64,000 bases of DNA, from the NCBI RefSeq assembly GCF_000001735.4, contig NC_003075.7:10479001-10543000 (forward strand), written 5' to 3'. Made by a program: the position numbers and the translations under genes. The notes under the pieces are model-generated. The model saw nothing but the letters and a program-made list of their open reading frames with translations, was not told where the DNA came from and did no database searches. Shown here in pieces: positions 48,467 through 58,554 of the stretch (its first letter is position 1; each line of letters starts with the position of its first letter). The DNA comes from Arabidopsis thaliana (Eukaryota; Streptophyta; Magnoliopsida; Brassicales; Brassicaceae).

Positions 48467-50102
48467 ACCCATCATAATCTCTTTTTTTTTTTGGGCAAAG
48501 GAAGCTTTCATTAATCTAACTCCTCAAGAGAGGTGGGTTCATACAAAGTAAAATTAAAGCATTACATGAAAGATAGAGATAAAGATTTCATGAGTCTTCC
48601 AAAATGCATAACTTCAAGAAGGTTGCAAGGGATGGTAGATCTATTGGGACCTGCAGAGATTCAAGCTTGAAGACTAGCTTCGAGAAATCTCGGATCAACT
48701 TGTGATCATAGTAAGCTCGTGCGATCGACGCATAGAAGCTTTCGTTGAAATGCTCCAAAGAGGAGGCTGCGGTGTGAGACTTTTCTCCGGGTTCAAGTTT
48801 CAAAGAGGATATCTCTTAGAGGAGTAAGGTTTCAGGGAAGGTATCTCATTAGAGGAGTAAACATAATGCAATCGGCAACAAAGATTACAAGTCCAAAGCA
48901 CAAATAATCTTCTAATCAAATGACAGAGATTAACCGGATTCATGGGGCTTGAGAAGAGGGTTGATAGAGCAAGCCAAAGCGGTTTTACCCAACAATTCCA
49001 AGAGGGTTGTGATGCATCGTCCAACAAACGACATGGGACGGGATGAGTAAGCATGATAGTGGGAAGGTTCAGACTCATTATATGATCACATATAAGAACA
49101 AAGGTGTGAGCCGCATCACATAGCCTATGGTTCGAGATCAAAACTAATCCACTAAGCTTCAAGACTAAACTTACATCTGTTGGCAACCAATCTACTCTAT
49201 GTAACAGGTTTCTAGTATTGTGATTGCAAGGCTCCTCTAAGACTAAGGTTCCAACGATTGAATGGAGTCCACGACCATCCGTTATCGTGAAGCAATGGTT
49301 CAGAGAGAGAGTCCACAAAACTCTGAGTAAAGCAAATCTGGATATGGGCCAAATTAGGTTTAGAGTTTTTGGGCCGCCGAAATGAGAGAGGCCCAAACCA
49401 CCAAAAGCATGGATTGTTGCAACTGGGCCGTCAAGAAAATTGAGGCCCATCCCACCAAACCCTAGAGTTGTTACGGTTGAGAGAAGGGAAGGGAGAGTGC
49501 CGCCGTCGTAAAGATCGGAAGTGATGGTCGACGGTGAAGCACCTGGGAAAAACACCTGCCAGCAATGAAGCTCGTCGTGTGTCGTCGACGTTTTCACCGG
49601 AAAAGGCACAACTGATGGTCCAAGAGAATCTCCTGCCATCAACGAAATCCAGTGAGAAGGAACTAAAGGCGTTACCGCTAATAGGGCAGATCTGGAGCCA
49701 AAGGATGTGTCGATGAAAAACTGCTCTAGAATTTTGGAAAGGGCGATGATGAAGAAGTGCGATTCTTCTCTTGTCGGGTTCAAAGGCGGATCTGCGTCTG
49801 AGTTATGATTCGGGGCAAGGCTTGTAGAGTAAACATTCACTCTTCCGTCGCAAAGAAGACCCTAAGAGAAGAAGACTAAAGGAAATGAAAGTTTTGGATT
49901 TTGCACGAGAGAAGAACTTAACGGAGAGAAAAACCAAGACCAGAAGCTTAAGAAAGACTGAAACAGGCTAAGAAGATTTTGCAGGTCCCGACGCCAGCGA
50001 ACATGAGTCTCACCGGCGCCGGAAAGCATGTTTACAGAAGATGTCTTGATTACCGTGTCTGGGAGAGAACGAAGCTTTTTATTTTTACCCATCATAATCT
50101 CT
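48467..50102 (-). mobile_element. 1.6-kb non-LTR retroposon with 16-bp target duplication
   Basis: ACCCATCATAATCTCT occurs at 48467-48482 and 50087-50102. The 1604 bp between (48483-50086) ends on the minus strand in TTAATGAAAGCTTCCTTTGCCC followed by an A tail (seen as T's at 48483-48492), a typical plant LINE 3' terminus. Minus-strand frames at 49862-50033 (MLSGAGETHVRWRRDL...) and 48800-49840 (346 codons, no ATG) are GC-richer than the flanks but show no reverse transcriptase, endonuclease or gag knuckle I recognise. It is therefore a short or internally deleted LINE relative, a Sadhu-like element, or a retroposed transcript. The perfect target duplication implies a fairly recent insertion. 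Confidence 0.7.
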
Positions 50103-50165
50103 AAATTATACAAATTCTTAAAATTTATTACTATAAATTTTTAAAGAGACTCTCTCAAGGGCTTA

Positions 50166-50518
50166 GAGCAACCCCAATGGTTTAGAACCAATTGGTTCTT
50201 AATTTTCAATTTTAACCTTATTTTAAATTAAAATGTTACTTTTACTAAGTTAAGAAAAGTTAAGAAGAAGCTGAATTAATTTTTACTCCAATGGTTAAGA
50301 ACTATTGAATTCCTAAAAGACAACAATTCAAACTATTTCAAAACAATGTCTACCCACTCAAAACACAACACATATACTCTTCTTAATTTTAAGAAAACAT
50401 CTTAACTAAGATGTTTATCTTAGCTAAGACTTGTTGGTTTCATTAAATTTAATCAGTTTTATAGCTAAGAATTAGTTAAGATACAAAGTTGAGGTTGTTC
50501 TTACCATTGAACATGCTC
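50166..50518. mobile_element. Harbinger-like MITE
   Basis: The left end GAGCAACCCCAATGGTT and the reverse of the right end, GAGCATGTTCAATGGTAAG, form matching terminal inverted repeats. The flanks are TTA on the left and TAA on the right, i.e. the TWA class but not identical. The interior has more TTAAGAA/CTTAACT motifs, including an internal CCAATGGTTAAGAAC. At 353 bp with no frame, it is non-autonomous. Confidence 0.6.
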
Positions 50519-51889
50519 TAAGATTACCTTGTAACATAAAAAGACACTTACCTTGTTAATATTATTATTATATTCCTTCAATATCACACTCAACATTCAT
50601 TTTTTAACAAGTATATATGTGAGGTGCACTAAAAAAAAAAAAAAAAAAAAGAAAAAACAAGTATATATGTGTATAAACACTCACACACGAAATGATATCA
50701 TTTCTCTGACATTAACATTAATCACTTTAAAATTTGATAGAACAAACCATTTATCTATGAAGTGTGATGATTCATATGGTCGGTAGAAAGTACACAATCA
50801 CAAGGGGTTGTTTGTTGAGTGACTTGAGTCCCAGTCATCCATTACTAATGTCTACTGATACACCAACAGTTTGATTTTATTTATTCAGAAAGAATATAGA
50901 TCATTTTACTATTTTAGGGGGAAAATATGTGTAAAGTCACACGATGATCATTTCTCAACAAATCTTATGGTTGTGATAAAAGTCACAATGTGTTTGTTTA
51001 TCTAATAACTTATGAACATCTTTTCTAACCTTCTACAATACGTTTGTATGAATTATAAAATCGAACTAAAACCAAAGTGTGCTCATCTTTTTTTTTTTTT
51101 TTGTCGAAAGTGTGTACTCATCTTAAGCATTTTTTGTGTTTTGTTTTGTTTTAATATGTTTTTGCATGTTTTTTTGATAATTACCTTAATCGAACCAGTT
51201 AACCAAAACACAATGAAAAAAAAACTGGTTTAATCCAGCTTCTCAGTAGTGATTTACACAGTGAAGCGATCTAGAGTTGTTACTAGATTGATAAGACTCT
51301 AATAAAGCAAATATACAAATGCAGGGAACGCAAAAGCGGCAAACACACACTTTTTCATTGCAATTGTCTTGAAACTATTTCTCGGAGAACAAGTGCAAGT
51401 GTGTCGGGGAAAATCAAAAACGATTAATCAACGTTCAAAATCCTCAAATTCGTTTTGAAAACAACTACATCAAGACGAATATCATGGTAATATAAAAGTC
51501 GCCAGTTTAGTTCTCACGTTTCTCACATTCAAAAAGAAAATTAAATCGAAAACCGTTTTAACAGAAAGAAGAAGATTGAAATAGTAACGGTCAAACCGGT
51601 TTAGACTGGGTTGGATATATTATTTTAGTTAAATAAAGGGATTGGTGTACAAGTTGTCGGAAATTGATCCTATACTTAACCCTACTTGAGAGACGAGAGT
51701 GGAGAAGATGAGAAGAGACTGCAACAAAGAGAGAAAAAGAGATCGTAGAAGAGGAAGAAGAAGAAAAAAAAAAAGAAAAAAAAAGAAAGAAAAAGAAAAG
51801 AAAGCTTTGTCGTAGGAAGAAGAAGAATTAGAAAGAAGAAAGAGACAAATGGCCGATGTGTTATATGTTAAGTGGACTGTTTTGTGTGT
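50519..51889. other. Intergenic spacer with purine tract
   Basis: AT-rich spacer with an A run at 50631-50650 and a long purine-biased tract at about 51692-51848. The frame at 51629-51928 on the minus strand is just the pyrimidine complement of that tract. No gene is supported. Confidence 0.5.
51692..51848 (+). repeat. Polypurine (GAA/GA-rich) tract
   Basis: About 155 bases that are overwhelmingly A and G (GAAGAAGAAG, GAAAAAAAAAG and similar), broken only by a few pyrimidines. It is low-complexity sequence with potential for triplex structure. Confidence 0.7.
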
Positions 51890-52186
51890 TGTTAAGACAA
51901 AACTATAGTTTGAGATGATCAAGAACACAAAGATTTAAGAATAACTCTCTTTATTAGTTTAGGAAAATTACTCAAAACCTAAACTCTCTTGTTTCTCAAT
52001 CTCTCAACTCATAAGTTATGCAACACACTTGCATCTCCTTATATAGAGATCTCTTAAACAATCCTAATCATAACTTAATTTAGATAACTCTTAAATATTC
52101 TCTAGATATCTCCAAGAGTTTATAGTCCTAACCTCTCTAGGATTTAATGACTTAGTGCTCAAGTCATATTCAAACTTAACTCAACA
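51890..52186 (-). mobile_element. Candidate solo LTR (Copia-like)
   Basis: A 297-bp block bounded by TGTTAAG and CTCAACA (TG...CA). On the minus strand it reads TGTTGAGTTAAG... and contains CTCTATATAAGGAG (a TATA-box context) followed by a leader-like stretch and an AATAAAG string, the layout of a Copia LTR with U3, R and U5. I see no adjacent primer-binding site, polypurine tract or gag-pol, and no clean 5-bp target duplication, so a solo or truncated LTR is inferred. Confidence 0.45.
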
Positions 52187-52259
52187 AAAACAATTAAGCT
52201 AAGTAAGTTAAAAGTAGAAGTAGTATAAATATGCTTCTAATGAATCAAGACAAGTTAAG

Positions 52260-53190
52260 GTTCCTACCTTGGAACCCGAAAACCATGTGTTTATGTCTGC
52301 CTTCAATCTCCCACCCATCCTTTTGATCGTAGATGGTTCGGTCTCTGGATAAAACCCTATGATCATCAGCCCCTAACCCATTGGACGATCGACATCAAGT
52401 GTACCGGACATTGGTTGCTACCGATGCCCTCTCCCTATTCTCGTTGCTTACAAATAGTCCACGAAACTGTTGGTTCAGAACATACGAAATCGGTGGACAA
52501 AACATGACACCCTCGACTGACGTATGGGTCTATGATAAGCTCATTGGCAAACAACGCAAAGCTCCTAGCATGATGGTGGCTCGTACGAACGCCTTTACGT
52601 GCGTCCTTGATGGAAAACTATATGTAATGGGAGGATGTGAAGCGGATGAATCTACTCATTGGGCTGAAGTTTTCGACCCAAAGACTCAAACTTGGGAAGC
52701 ATTGCCGGATCCTGGAGTTGAGCTCCGGTACTCTTCAGTAAAGAATATCCAAACGAAGCAAGGAAAAGTGTACGTGAGGAGCAATAAGAAGAACTTTGTT
52801 TACCTTATAAAAGAGTGTATGTGGGAAGTTGCCGAGGAAAACTTGGGTGAGAGTACCTGTGAGATAGAGAATGTATGCTACTGTTATAGTAATAAAAGAT
52901 ACTGGTGGTATGACGCAAAGTGTGAAGAGTGGAGATTAGTCAAAGGTGTGAGTGGACTTTACGAGTATTATAAAACTGATTCTGAAATAGGTAATTATGG
53001 TGGAAAACTTGTTGTCTTTTGGGACCGTGCGGTGTCTCGTTTAACCGCAACCAAAGAAATTTGGTGTGCTATGATTTCTCTTGAAAAGGGACATGATGGT
53101 GAAATCTGGGGTCACATCGAATGGCTTGATGCTGTGCTTATAGCCCCTCGGTCGTATGCACTCTCACATTGTATGGACTTCTTGCAATAA
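52260..53190 (+). pseudogene. F-box/kelch gene, C-terminal part (copy 1; F-box missing)
   Basis: An open frame from about 52495 to the stop at 53190 encodes kelch repeats of a plant F-box/kelch protein (TYEIGGQNMTPSTDVWVYD, KLYVMGGCEADESTHWAEVFD, KTQTWEALPDP). Upstream, 52260-52494 is kelch-family coding sequence in another frame: one A is missing in GGTTCAGAAC (near 52477) relative to copy 2. No F-box precedes it; instead unrelated sequence and an LTR-like block abut it. Bases 52260-52618 match 56886-57245 with three differences. F-box/kelch proteins are substrate adapters of SCF ubiquitin ligases, but without the F-box this copy could not bind ASK1/SKP1. An annotation starting at 52381 would give a kelch-only protein of unknown worth. 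Confidence 0.75.
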
Positions 53191-54295
53191 TTAACCATAT
53201 CTTTTTTGCTTTGATTTTTTTCAATCTTTTTTTTTATAATTTTTTTTGCAGCTTAAAACTTATAATTTAATTAGTTTTAATCAGAATTATATATATTATT
53301 GATATATATAGTTTTCTTTTTTTTGGTCATGTTCTTTATTTTATATTTTATTTATATCTAGGTAATACCAGTTAGTAATTCGTTATTATTTCATCGGGTA
53401 TCGTTTGCTTTATTGTATTTATGAAGCTTGATGGGCTAAATTCAATTTTTTTATGTTTTTGTTTTTATTTAAGTTTTTTTGTTGCTATGGAATCAATTGT
53501 TTAAGTTTAGCAACGACAAAAACTAACTAGTAAATGAAATATGGACGACGCTTAAGTAGCTCTCAAATAAAAAATTGTTAACATGGCATAATACCTCTCA
53601 ATAGATTACATATAACTTATATTAACATAAAAAAGTATATCAAACTTAAGTAGCTCTCAATAAATAGATGGTGCATGACATAAACATCCCTCTCTCTAAG
53701 AGTATATGCAACTTCTGTTGACATGAAGTATACATGCATTAAGCTTAAGTAGTACTCATCAACAAGCTAAGTTCGTTTCTATACACCCACTGACACTGAG
53801 CCTCTAAAAGATCAACACAAAATTCACTCTAATAAAAAAATAGCACTAATTGGCATAATTAATCAAAACACGAATGCAATTCATTTGGAAGAGAATAAAG
53901 AAAAGAAATATGTTTAATTTATGCGGAAAATAGTGTGGTTTAGGTTCAATTTTGTATACTAATTGGCATGAATCAAACAAAACACAGGCAGTTTATTTGG
54001 AGGAAAAAAAAAAAAAAAGTTTAGGAGGAAAAATCGGTGACGCTTAGGTTCAATATGTTTATGTGCTAATTGATGGCCCATGAAGCCCAATATGTAGCAA
54101 CGGCACATCATTTGCCTCTCGTATAAATCTCATTTTCACGTAATATTCTAAATTAATTAACAAGAGATTGAGAGATTGAGAAAGAGCGAGAGAGAGAGAG
54201 AGAGCGAGAGCAAGAAACTCGAGAAAGATTTACTAAAAGAGCCTTTATTCTCCCCTTGATCTTCCCGCGATTTCCTTCGGCTGAAGAACAATATA
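53191..54295. other. Spacer with a ~97-bp degenerate tandem repeat and (GA)n leader
   Basis: AT-rich spacer. Three diverged head-to-tail units start with CTTAAGTAG at 53551, 53645 and 53744. A (GA)n run at about 54187-54204 lies in the leader of the LSM14-like gene. No gene is visible. Confidence 0.5.
53551..53840 (+). repeat. Degenerate tandem repeat, unit about 94-99 bp
   Basis: Each unit opens with CTTAAGTAG-CTCTCA(A)TA or a close variant and continues through CATGACATAA-like, CTCTCTAAGAG-like and ATATGCAACTTCTGTTGACAT-like segments. The third unit is partial. Confidence 0.5.
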
Positions 54296-55569
54296 ATGGA
54301 GCGTGAGACTTCGTCATCTTCAACTCCTCCGGAGGATCTTGTTACATCGATGATCGGAAAGTTCGTCGCTGTCATGTCTAACAACGACATACGATACGAA
54401 GGCGTTATTAGCCTTCTCAATCTGCAAGATTCGAAATTAGGTCTCCAAAACGGTATAATTCGATTCCAAACCCTCTCCAAGATCTACTGTTTATGATTTT
54501 CTTCTTTTCAAGTTCTTCATATTTGTTTCTTTGGTCGTTGTTAGAATATTTCCGTGAAAACTATACGTTTCATATATATAAAACAGTATCATGTGATAGA
54601 TTAAGGCCTCAAATTTATGTATGCAGTCGTTAGGGTTTATGGAAGAGAGGTTGAGAATGATAATGAGCAACGAGTGTTCCAGGTTCTTAAAGAAGTTCAC
54701 AGTCACATGGTATTTAGAGGAAGTGACATTAAGGTTAGTTTTCGTTAATTTTTTGGGTTCAAGATTCCTCGCTAGTCTTCTTCCTAGTTAGTTGCTTGCT
54801 GCACAAGAAACACTTTTCTTGAAGCTTAAACTGGTTATTTTAATTGCACCAATAGCAGATAACGAAGCACACGTTACTGTGTTTAGATTTCGAGGTTAGT
54901 TAGTTTAGGGTTTGAGGGTCGTTAATGATAAATCATCTACTTGGTTACTTGCTATATAAGATAAGTTTTTTTTTATATAAAGTTATATATATTCAGTATT
55001 TGTGACATTAGTTTGTTGGTTTCTGTGTCCATATGTTTCAGTCAGTCGAAGTTCTCTCTCTGCCGCCACCAGCTAGGCATAATTCTGCTATAGGGCACGT
55101 AGGTAGCTTGATTACTACCGAAGACGTGAGGATTGAGGGGGTTATCAGCCATGTTAAATTTCATGATTCGATGATATTCATGAAGAATTGTGAGAACCTT
55201 TTTTTCCTGATTTCTATTCTACTAATAAATAAATATATATATAATGTTGATTCATTTTAATTTACAGGTATGTGTTATGGTACTGAGGGGAGGACGAAGA
55301 GAAGACGTTCAATAGTAGCTTGCAATCAATTAGCTGGTTCAATCCACTTCAAATTCAGAGACATTAAAGTACGTGGACCAATACTTACTCATGCATACAT
55401 ATTTGATTAATTAGTTTGTGTACTGTACAATTTACGATCAATCTACAATTTACAGGCTCTCGAAATCATCTTTGTTCGGGAACTTCTACACAATGATGAT
55501 CGTGAGTTTGCTGATCAGTTTCCTCTACTAAGTAGATCACACATTTGTCATCGCCAAGGTGGCGTCTGA
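54296..55569 (+). CDS. Protein with two LSM14/SCD6-type Sm-like domains
   Basis: Five exons (54296-54452, 54627-54733, 55042-55189, 55268-55368, 55456-55569) splice in frame to 208 residues. Residues 20-85 (IGKFVAVMSNNDIRYEGVIS, then LNLQDSKLGLQN, then VFQVLKEVHSHMVFRGSDIK, each at most 20 residues) match the N-terminal Sm-like domain of LSM14/RAP55/SCD6 and plant DCP5. Residues 105-187 repeat the fold (VGSLITTEDVRIEGVISHV... HFKFRDIKALEIIF). DCP5-type proteins act in P-bodies in decapping and translational repression. This one lacks the FDF, FFD-TFG and RGG regions, so if functional it would be an Sm-only paralog, possibly competing for decapping partners (inference). It resembles the locus annotated as SCD6-like in Arabidopsis (At4g19360, from memory). 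The (GA)n leader and intact splice sites suggest a live gene. Confidence 0.8.
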
Positions 55570-56665
55570 TAGTCTCATGCCAAGGCACAGCCTCTTTCAC
55601 ATGATAATTAGAGACGACGAGAGAAGAAGTATTAGAGAGGCTGCTCCTTGATTTGTGTAGAATAAAACATATACCTAATTATTAATGGATTTACATGGTT
55701 TTTCTACGTGTGCATTATTTGGTTGACTCCAATTATTTAACAATTGCATATTTGTCTCAGGTCTCATTTAGCAACTAGGTAATGTAGGAATTTAAATAGC
55801 TCTATAACCTACTTTTTAATTGTTTTTTTGGTGAAACTTTTTTCTCATAACATGGTTTTTTTTTTTTTTTTGGTTTAACGGATATCTTCTCGTAACATAT
55901 GTTCTTCTCACATGTTAACACTAAAGCAGACACAAGAAAACAAATTAGTACGTTACGTTGTTGCATGTGTTATTTTGATGGCTAACTGGAAAAATACAAG
56001 TCGTTGTGATTAGCCATCCAATGGGCCTCTAAAAATAATGACTTGGTAAAACTAGACAACCCAAAATCACAAAACAAATATTCTCTTCTTCTATTAAGTA
56101 AAAAAAAAAATCTTATTAAAATCTGGTTTAAATGTTTGTTCATTCAAATAAATAATGGAGTGTATTTTAGAATCAAATAAAAAAAAACTTTATCAAATGA
56201 TTTATTTGGTAGATAACAACCAAATCTTGAGCTAAAAAGGGTGAAAAAATATTGAGAATTTTGTTAATAAGTAAATAGTTATGGTTTTGACTGGGTATAG
56301 GAGATATATCTAGGCTGGTGAAAAAAAAAAGAAAAAAAAGGATATATCTAGGCTTTAAAATATTCACATGCATACAATCAGATTTTCATCGGTGTTCGAT
56401 AAGAAAACAAAAAGCAAGTGTTTGTTTTGTAAAAAACTAATGGCATACTTAAGCTTCAAGTCTAATATGGAACCACCACGGGGATATAGGAGATATATCT
56501 AGGCTGGTGAAAAACAGAAAAGCAAAAAAAAAGGAGAGTTAATCTAGGCTGGTGAAAAAAAAAAGGATATATCTAGGCTATAAAATATTCACATGCATAC
56601 AATAAGATTTTGATCGGTGTTCGATTAGAAAACAAAAAGCAAGTGTTTGTTTTGTAAAAAAACTA
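55570..56665. other. Spacer and duplicated leader of the second F-box/kelch copy
   Basis: 3' UTR of the LSM14-like gene, then AT-rich DNA, then an imperfect tandem duplication (about 56297-56699) covering the leader and first codons of the F-box gene. Confidence 0.5.
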
Positions 56666-56699
56666 ATGGCATACTTAAGCTTCAAGTCTAATATGGAAC
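56340..56699 (+). repeat. Direct duplication of F-box gene leader (134/135-bp copies)
   Basis: 56340-56473 and 56565-56699 are about 95% identical, both starting GGATATATCTAGGCT and ending at the codons ATGGCATACTTAAGC...AATATGGAAC. Further CTAGGCTGGTGAAAAA segments at about 56310, 56501 and 56543 show the duplicated unit was larger and has been partly rearranged. Confidence 0.85.
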
Positions 56700-57262
56700 G
56701 TACACCACGCGAGTCAAACACTCCTTGTCCGCCTCCCCAACCATCTCCGTCGTTGTTTTCTTCACTACCAGATGACATCGTTTTGAATATCTTGGCTCGC
56801 ATATCTACTTCCTACTACCAAACGCTCTCTCTTGTCTCCAAGACCTTCCGTTTGCTCATCCTCTCCAAGGAGCTCGACATGGAACGTTCCTACCTTGGAA
56901 CCTGAAAACCATGTGTTTATGTCTGCCTTCAATCTCCCACCCATCCTTTTGATCGTAGATGGTTCGGTCTCTGGATAAAACCCTATGATCATCAGCCCCT
57001 AACCCATTGGACGATCGACATCAAGTGTACCGGACATTGGTTGCTACCGATGCCCTCTCCCTATTCTCGTTGCTTACAAATAGTCCACGAAACTGTTGGT
57101 TCAGAAACATACGAAATCGGTGGACAAAACATGACACCCTCGACTGACGTATGGGTCTATGATAAGCTCATTGGCAAACAACGCAAAGCTCCTAGCATGA
57201 TGGTGGCTCGTAAGAACGCCTTTACGTGCGTCCTTGATGGAAAACCAAACACATTAGACTAA
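56666..57262 (+). pseudogene. F-box/kelch gene, N-terminal part (copy 2; nonsense-interrupted and truncated)
   Basis: The frame from the ATG at 56666 encodes an acidic-proline leader and an F-box ([20 protein letters not shown], then [20 protein letters not shown], about residues 30-70). It meets a TGA at 56903-56905, where copy 1 has CGA (Arg). After that stop the same frame stays open through kelch sequence (LQIVHETVGSETYEIGGQNM...) up to 57245, where homology to copy 1 ends in GATGGAAAAC and unrelated sequence follows, with a TAG at 57260-57262. So this copy keeps the F-box but has lost most kelch repeats and carries a nonsense codon. An internal ATG at 57041 could start only a short kelch fragment. 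Confidence 0.75.
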
Positions 57263-57326
57263 ACGAAAGATAAACGTGAAAGATGAAAACATAATAAAGC
57301 TGTAACAGGATGTGTATCTCACTAAA

Positions 57327-57968
57327 CTAGGGAAGCAGAAGGATGTCTCGGAAGAGGTAGAAGTAGAAGCATTGTGAACATCTTTCTCCGTTAAATTCAT
57401 TGTTAAGCTCATGTATTAGCCAGCAGTCAGGATATTCCTCGTAAAGAAAGGTCTCGGAGTAAGATCCAAAACATTTAGGTTCCGAAGCAGAAATGTGGCC
57501 GATAAGTTTGTTTGCCATCAAGGATACATCAAAGAAACACTTGTTCTCGCGATTGAAACTATTAAAATCATCAATGAGTTCGATACCTGCGCAACGGTTT
57601 AGAGCAATGTAGAGTAGTTTGGCTAAAGGAAATCTATCTTTACAGGTACTCAAAATTGAAATGGCTCCACACAGGTCGAGGCAGCGGAATCCGAGACTCA
57701 AGCTATGGAGATACAATGCGTAGGGGTTGCTTTTTTCTAGACATTTGGAGTAGAAAGAGAAATAAAGAGAGTTATAGGAAGACATGTAGATGAAGTGTGG
57801 GCTTTTGTCTAGACGCACTCGGGTTAGCGTTTCGTCAGAGAAAGCTGCTAATTTCCCAACATGACCAGCTTTAATCCAATTTTTCAAAGCGTCTATTCCT
57901 TGTTCCGAAACGTAGCTAACGATTAGAGCAAGTATTGGTTCCGGAATATATAACCTGGAATTCTTCAT
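57327..57968 (-). CDS. F-box-associated, At2g35280-like protein (tandem member 1)
   Basis: A 213-codon minus-strand frame from the ATG at 57968. The N-terminus (IPEPILALIVSYVSEQGIDA, then LKNWIKAGHVGKLAAFSDET) is F-box-like. The middle (RLDKSPHFIY, then SLYFSFYSKCLEKSNPYALY, then LHSLSLGF) has the FxxKCLxxxNPxALYxxSL motif, and the C-terminus has paired cysteines (NNEFNGERCSQCFYFY). This arrangement is that of the Arabidopsis At2g35280-like F-box family as I recall it, a fast-evolving, tandemly duplicated group; assignment is by motif memory. It is paralogous to 61040-61829 and 62543-63024, all on the same strand. An acceptor-like TTTTAGCAG just upstream of the ATG means a short 5' exon is possible. 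Function beyond possible SCF adapter is unknown. Confidence 0.65.
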   Translation of the reverse strand: MKNSRLYIPEPILALIVSYVSEQGIDALKNWIKAGHVGKLAAFSDETLTRVRLDKSPHFIYMSSYNSLYFSFYSKCLEKSNPYALYLHSLSLGFRCLDLCGAISILSTCKDRFPLAKLLYIALNRCAGIELIDDFNSFNRENKCFFDVSLMANKLIGHISASEPKCFGSYSETFLYEEYPDCWLIHELNNEFNGERCSQCFYFYLFRDILLLP

Positions 57969-58554
57969 TTTCTGCTAAAAGGGCCGATGATAAGTTAGAG
58001 GAATGATTAATTTTAGGAATAAGTAAAGGAATCATATTTGTTTGTTTAGTTGCGAACTAAAACCTGTTTTGCAGTGTGTCCACGATTTGGTACAACAACG
58101 ATGGCAGCGGAAGGTGGATGGATGTATTACTGAGGAGGAAGATCTGGATCGGCGGGGTTTGGAGAATCTCTAAGTAAGATTTGCTTAGATTGACTCAACT
58201 CTTAACATAAATAACTTAAATGACACACGTTTGGTTTCAAAAACTGTAGTAACCCATATCTTTGGTAAAAAGACGAAATAACCTTAATGATTAATTGTAA
58301 TCAAACTAAAACAAAAAATAAAAAATAAAACAAATCTTTTATATTTTAAAGCACAAGTCACTCCACCAATAAAATTTTGACAAATCAGCAAAAACAAATT
58401 ATTTTTCAACAGAATTATAAAAGGAAAATTTGCAGATATAACTTAAAAGCATTTATAAATTAACAAACTAACCAATAAAAACAACCTAACAATATAACAT
58501 ATGTAATATATATTATTACAATTTTATCCCCACCACTAACACCACTAACCACCA

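Noticed and set aside
51629..51928. 99-codon Phe/Leu/Ser-rich minus-strand frame resembling a membrane peptide
   Set aside because: It is the complement of a polypurine tract and its LTR-like neighbour; hydrophobicity follows from T-richness.
54157..54480. 107-codon minus-strand frame over the LSM14-like first exon
   Set aside because: Antisense to a well-supported exon and its (GA)n leader; Ser/Leu repeats derive from the GA run.
57041..57262. Independent small gene starting at ATG 57041
   Set aside because: It is the continuation of the F-box/kelch copy 2 frame after its nonsense codon and ends where the duplication ends.
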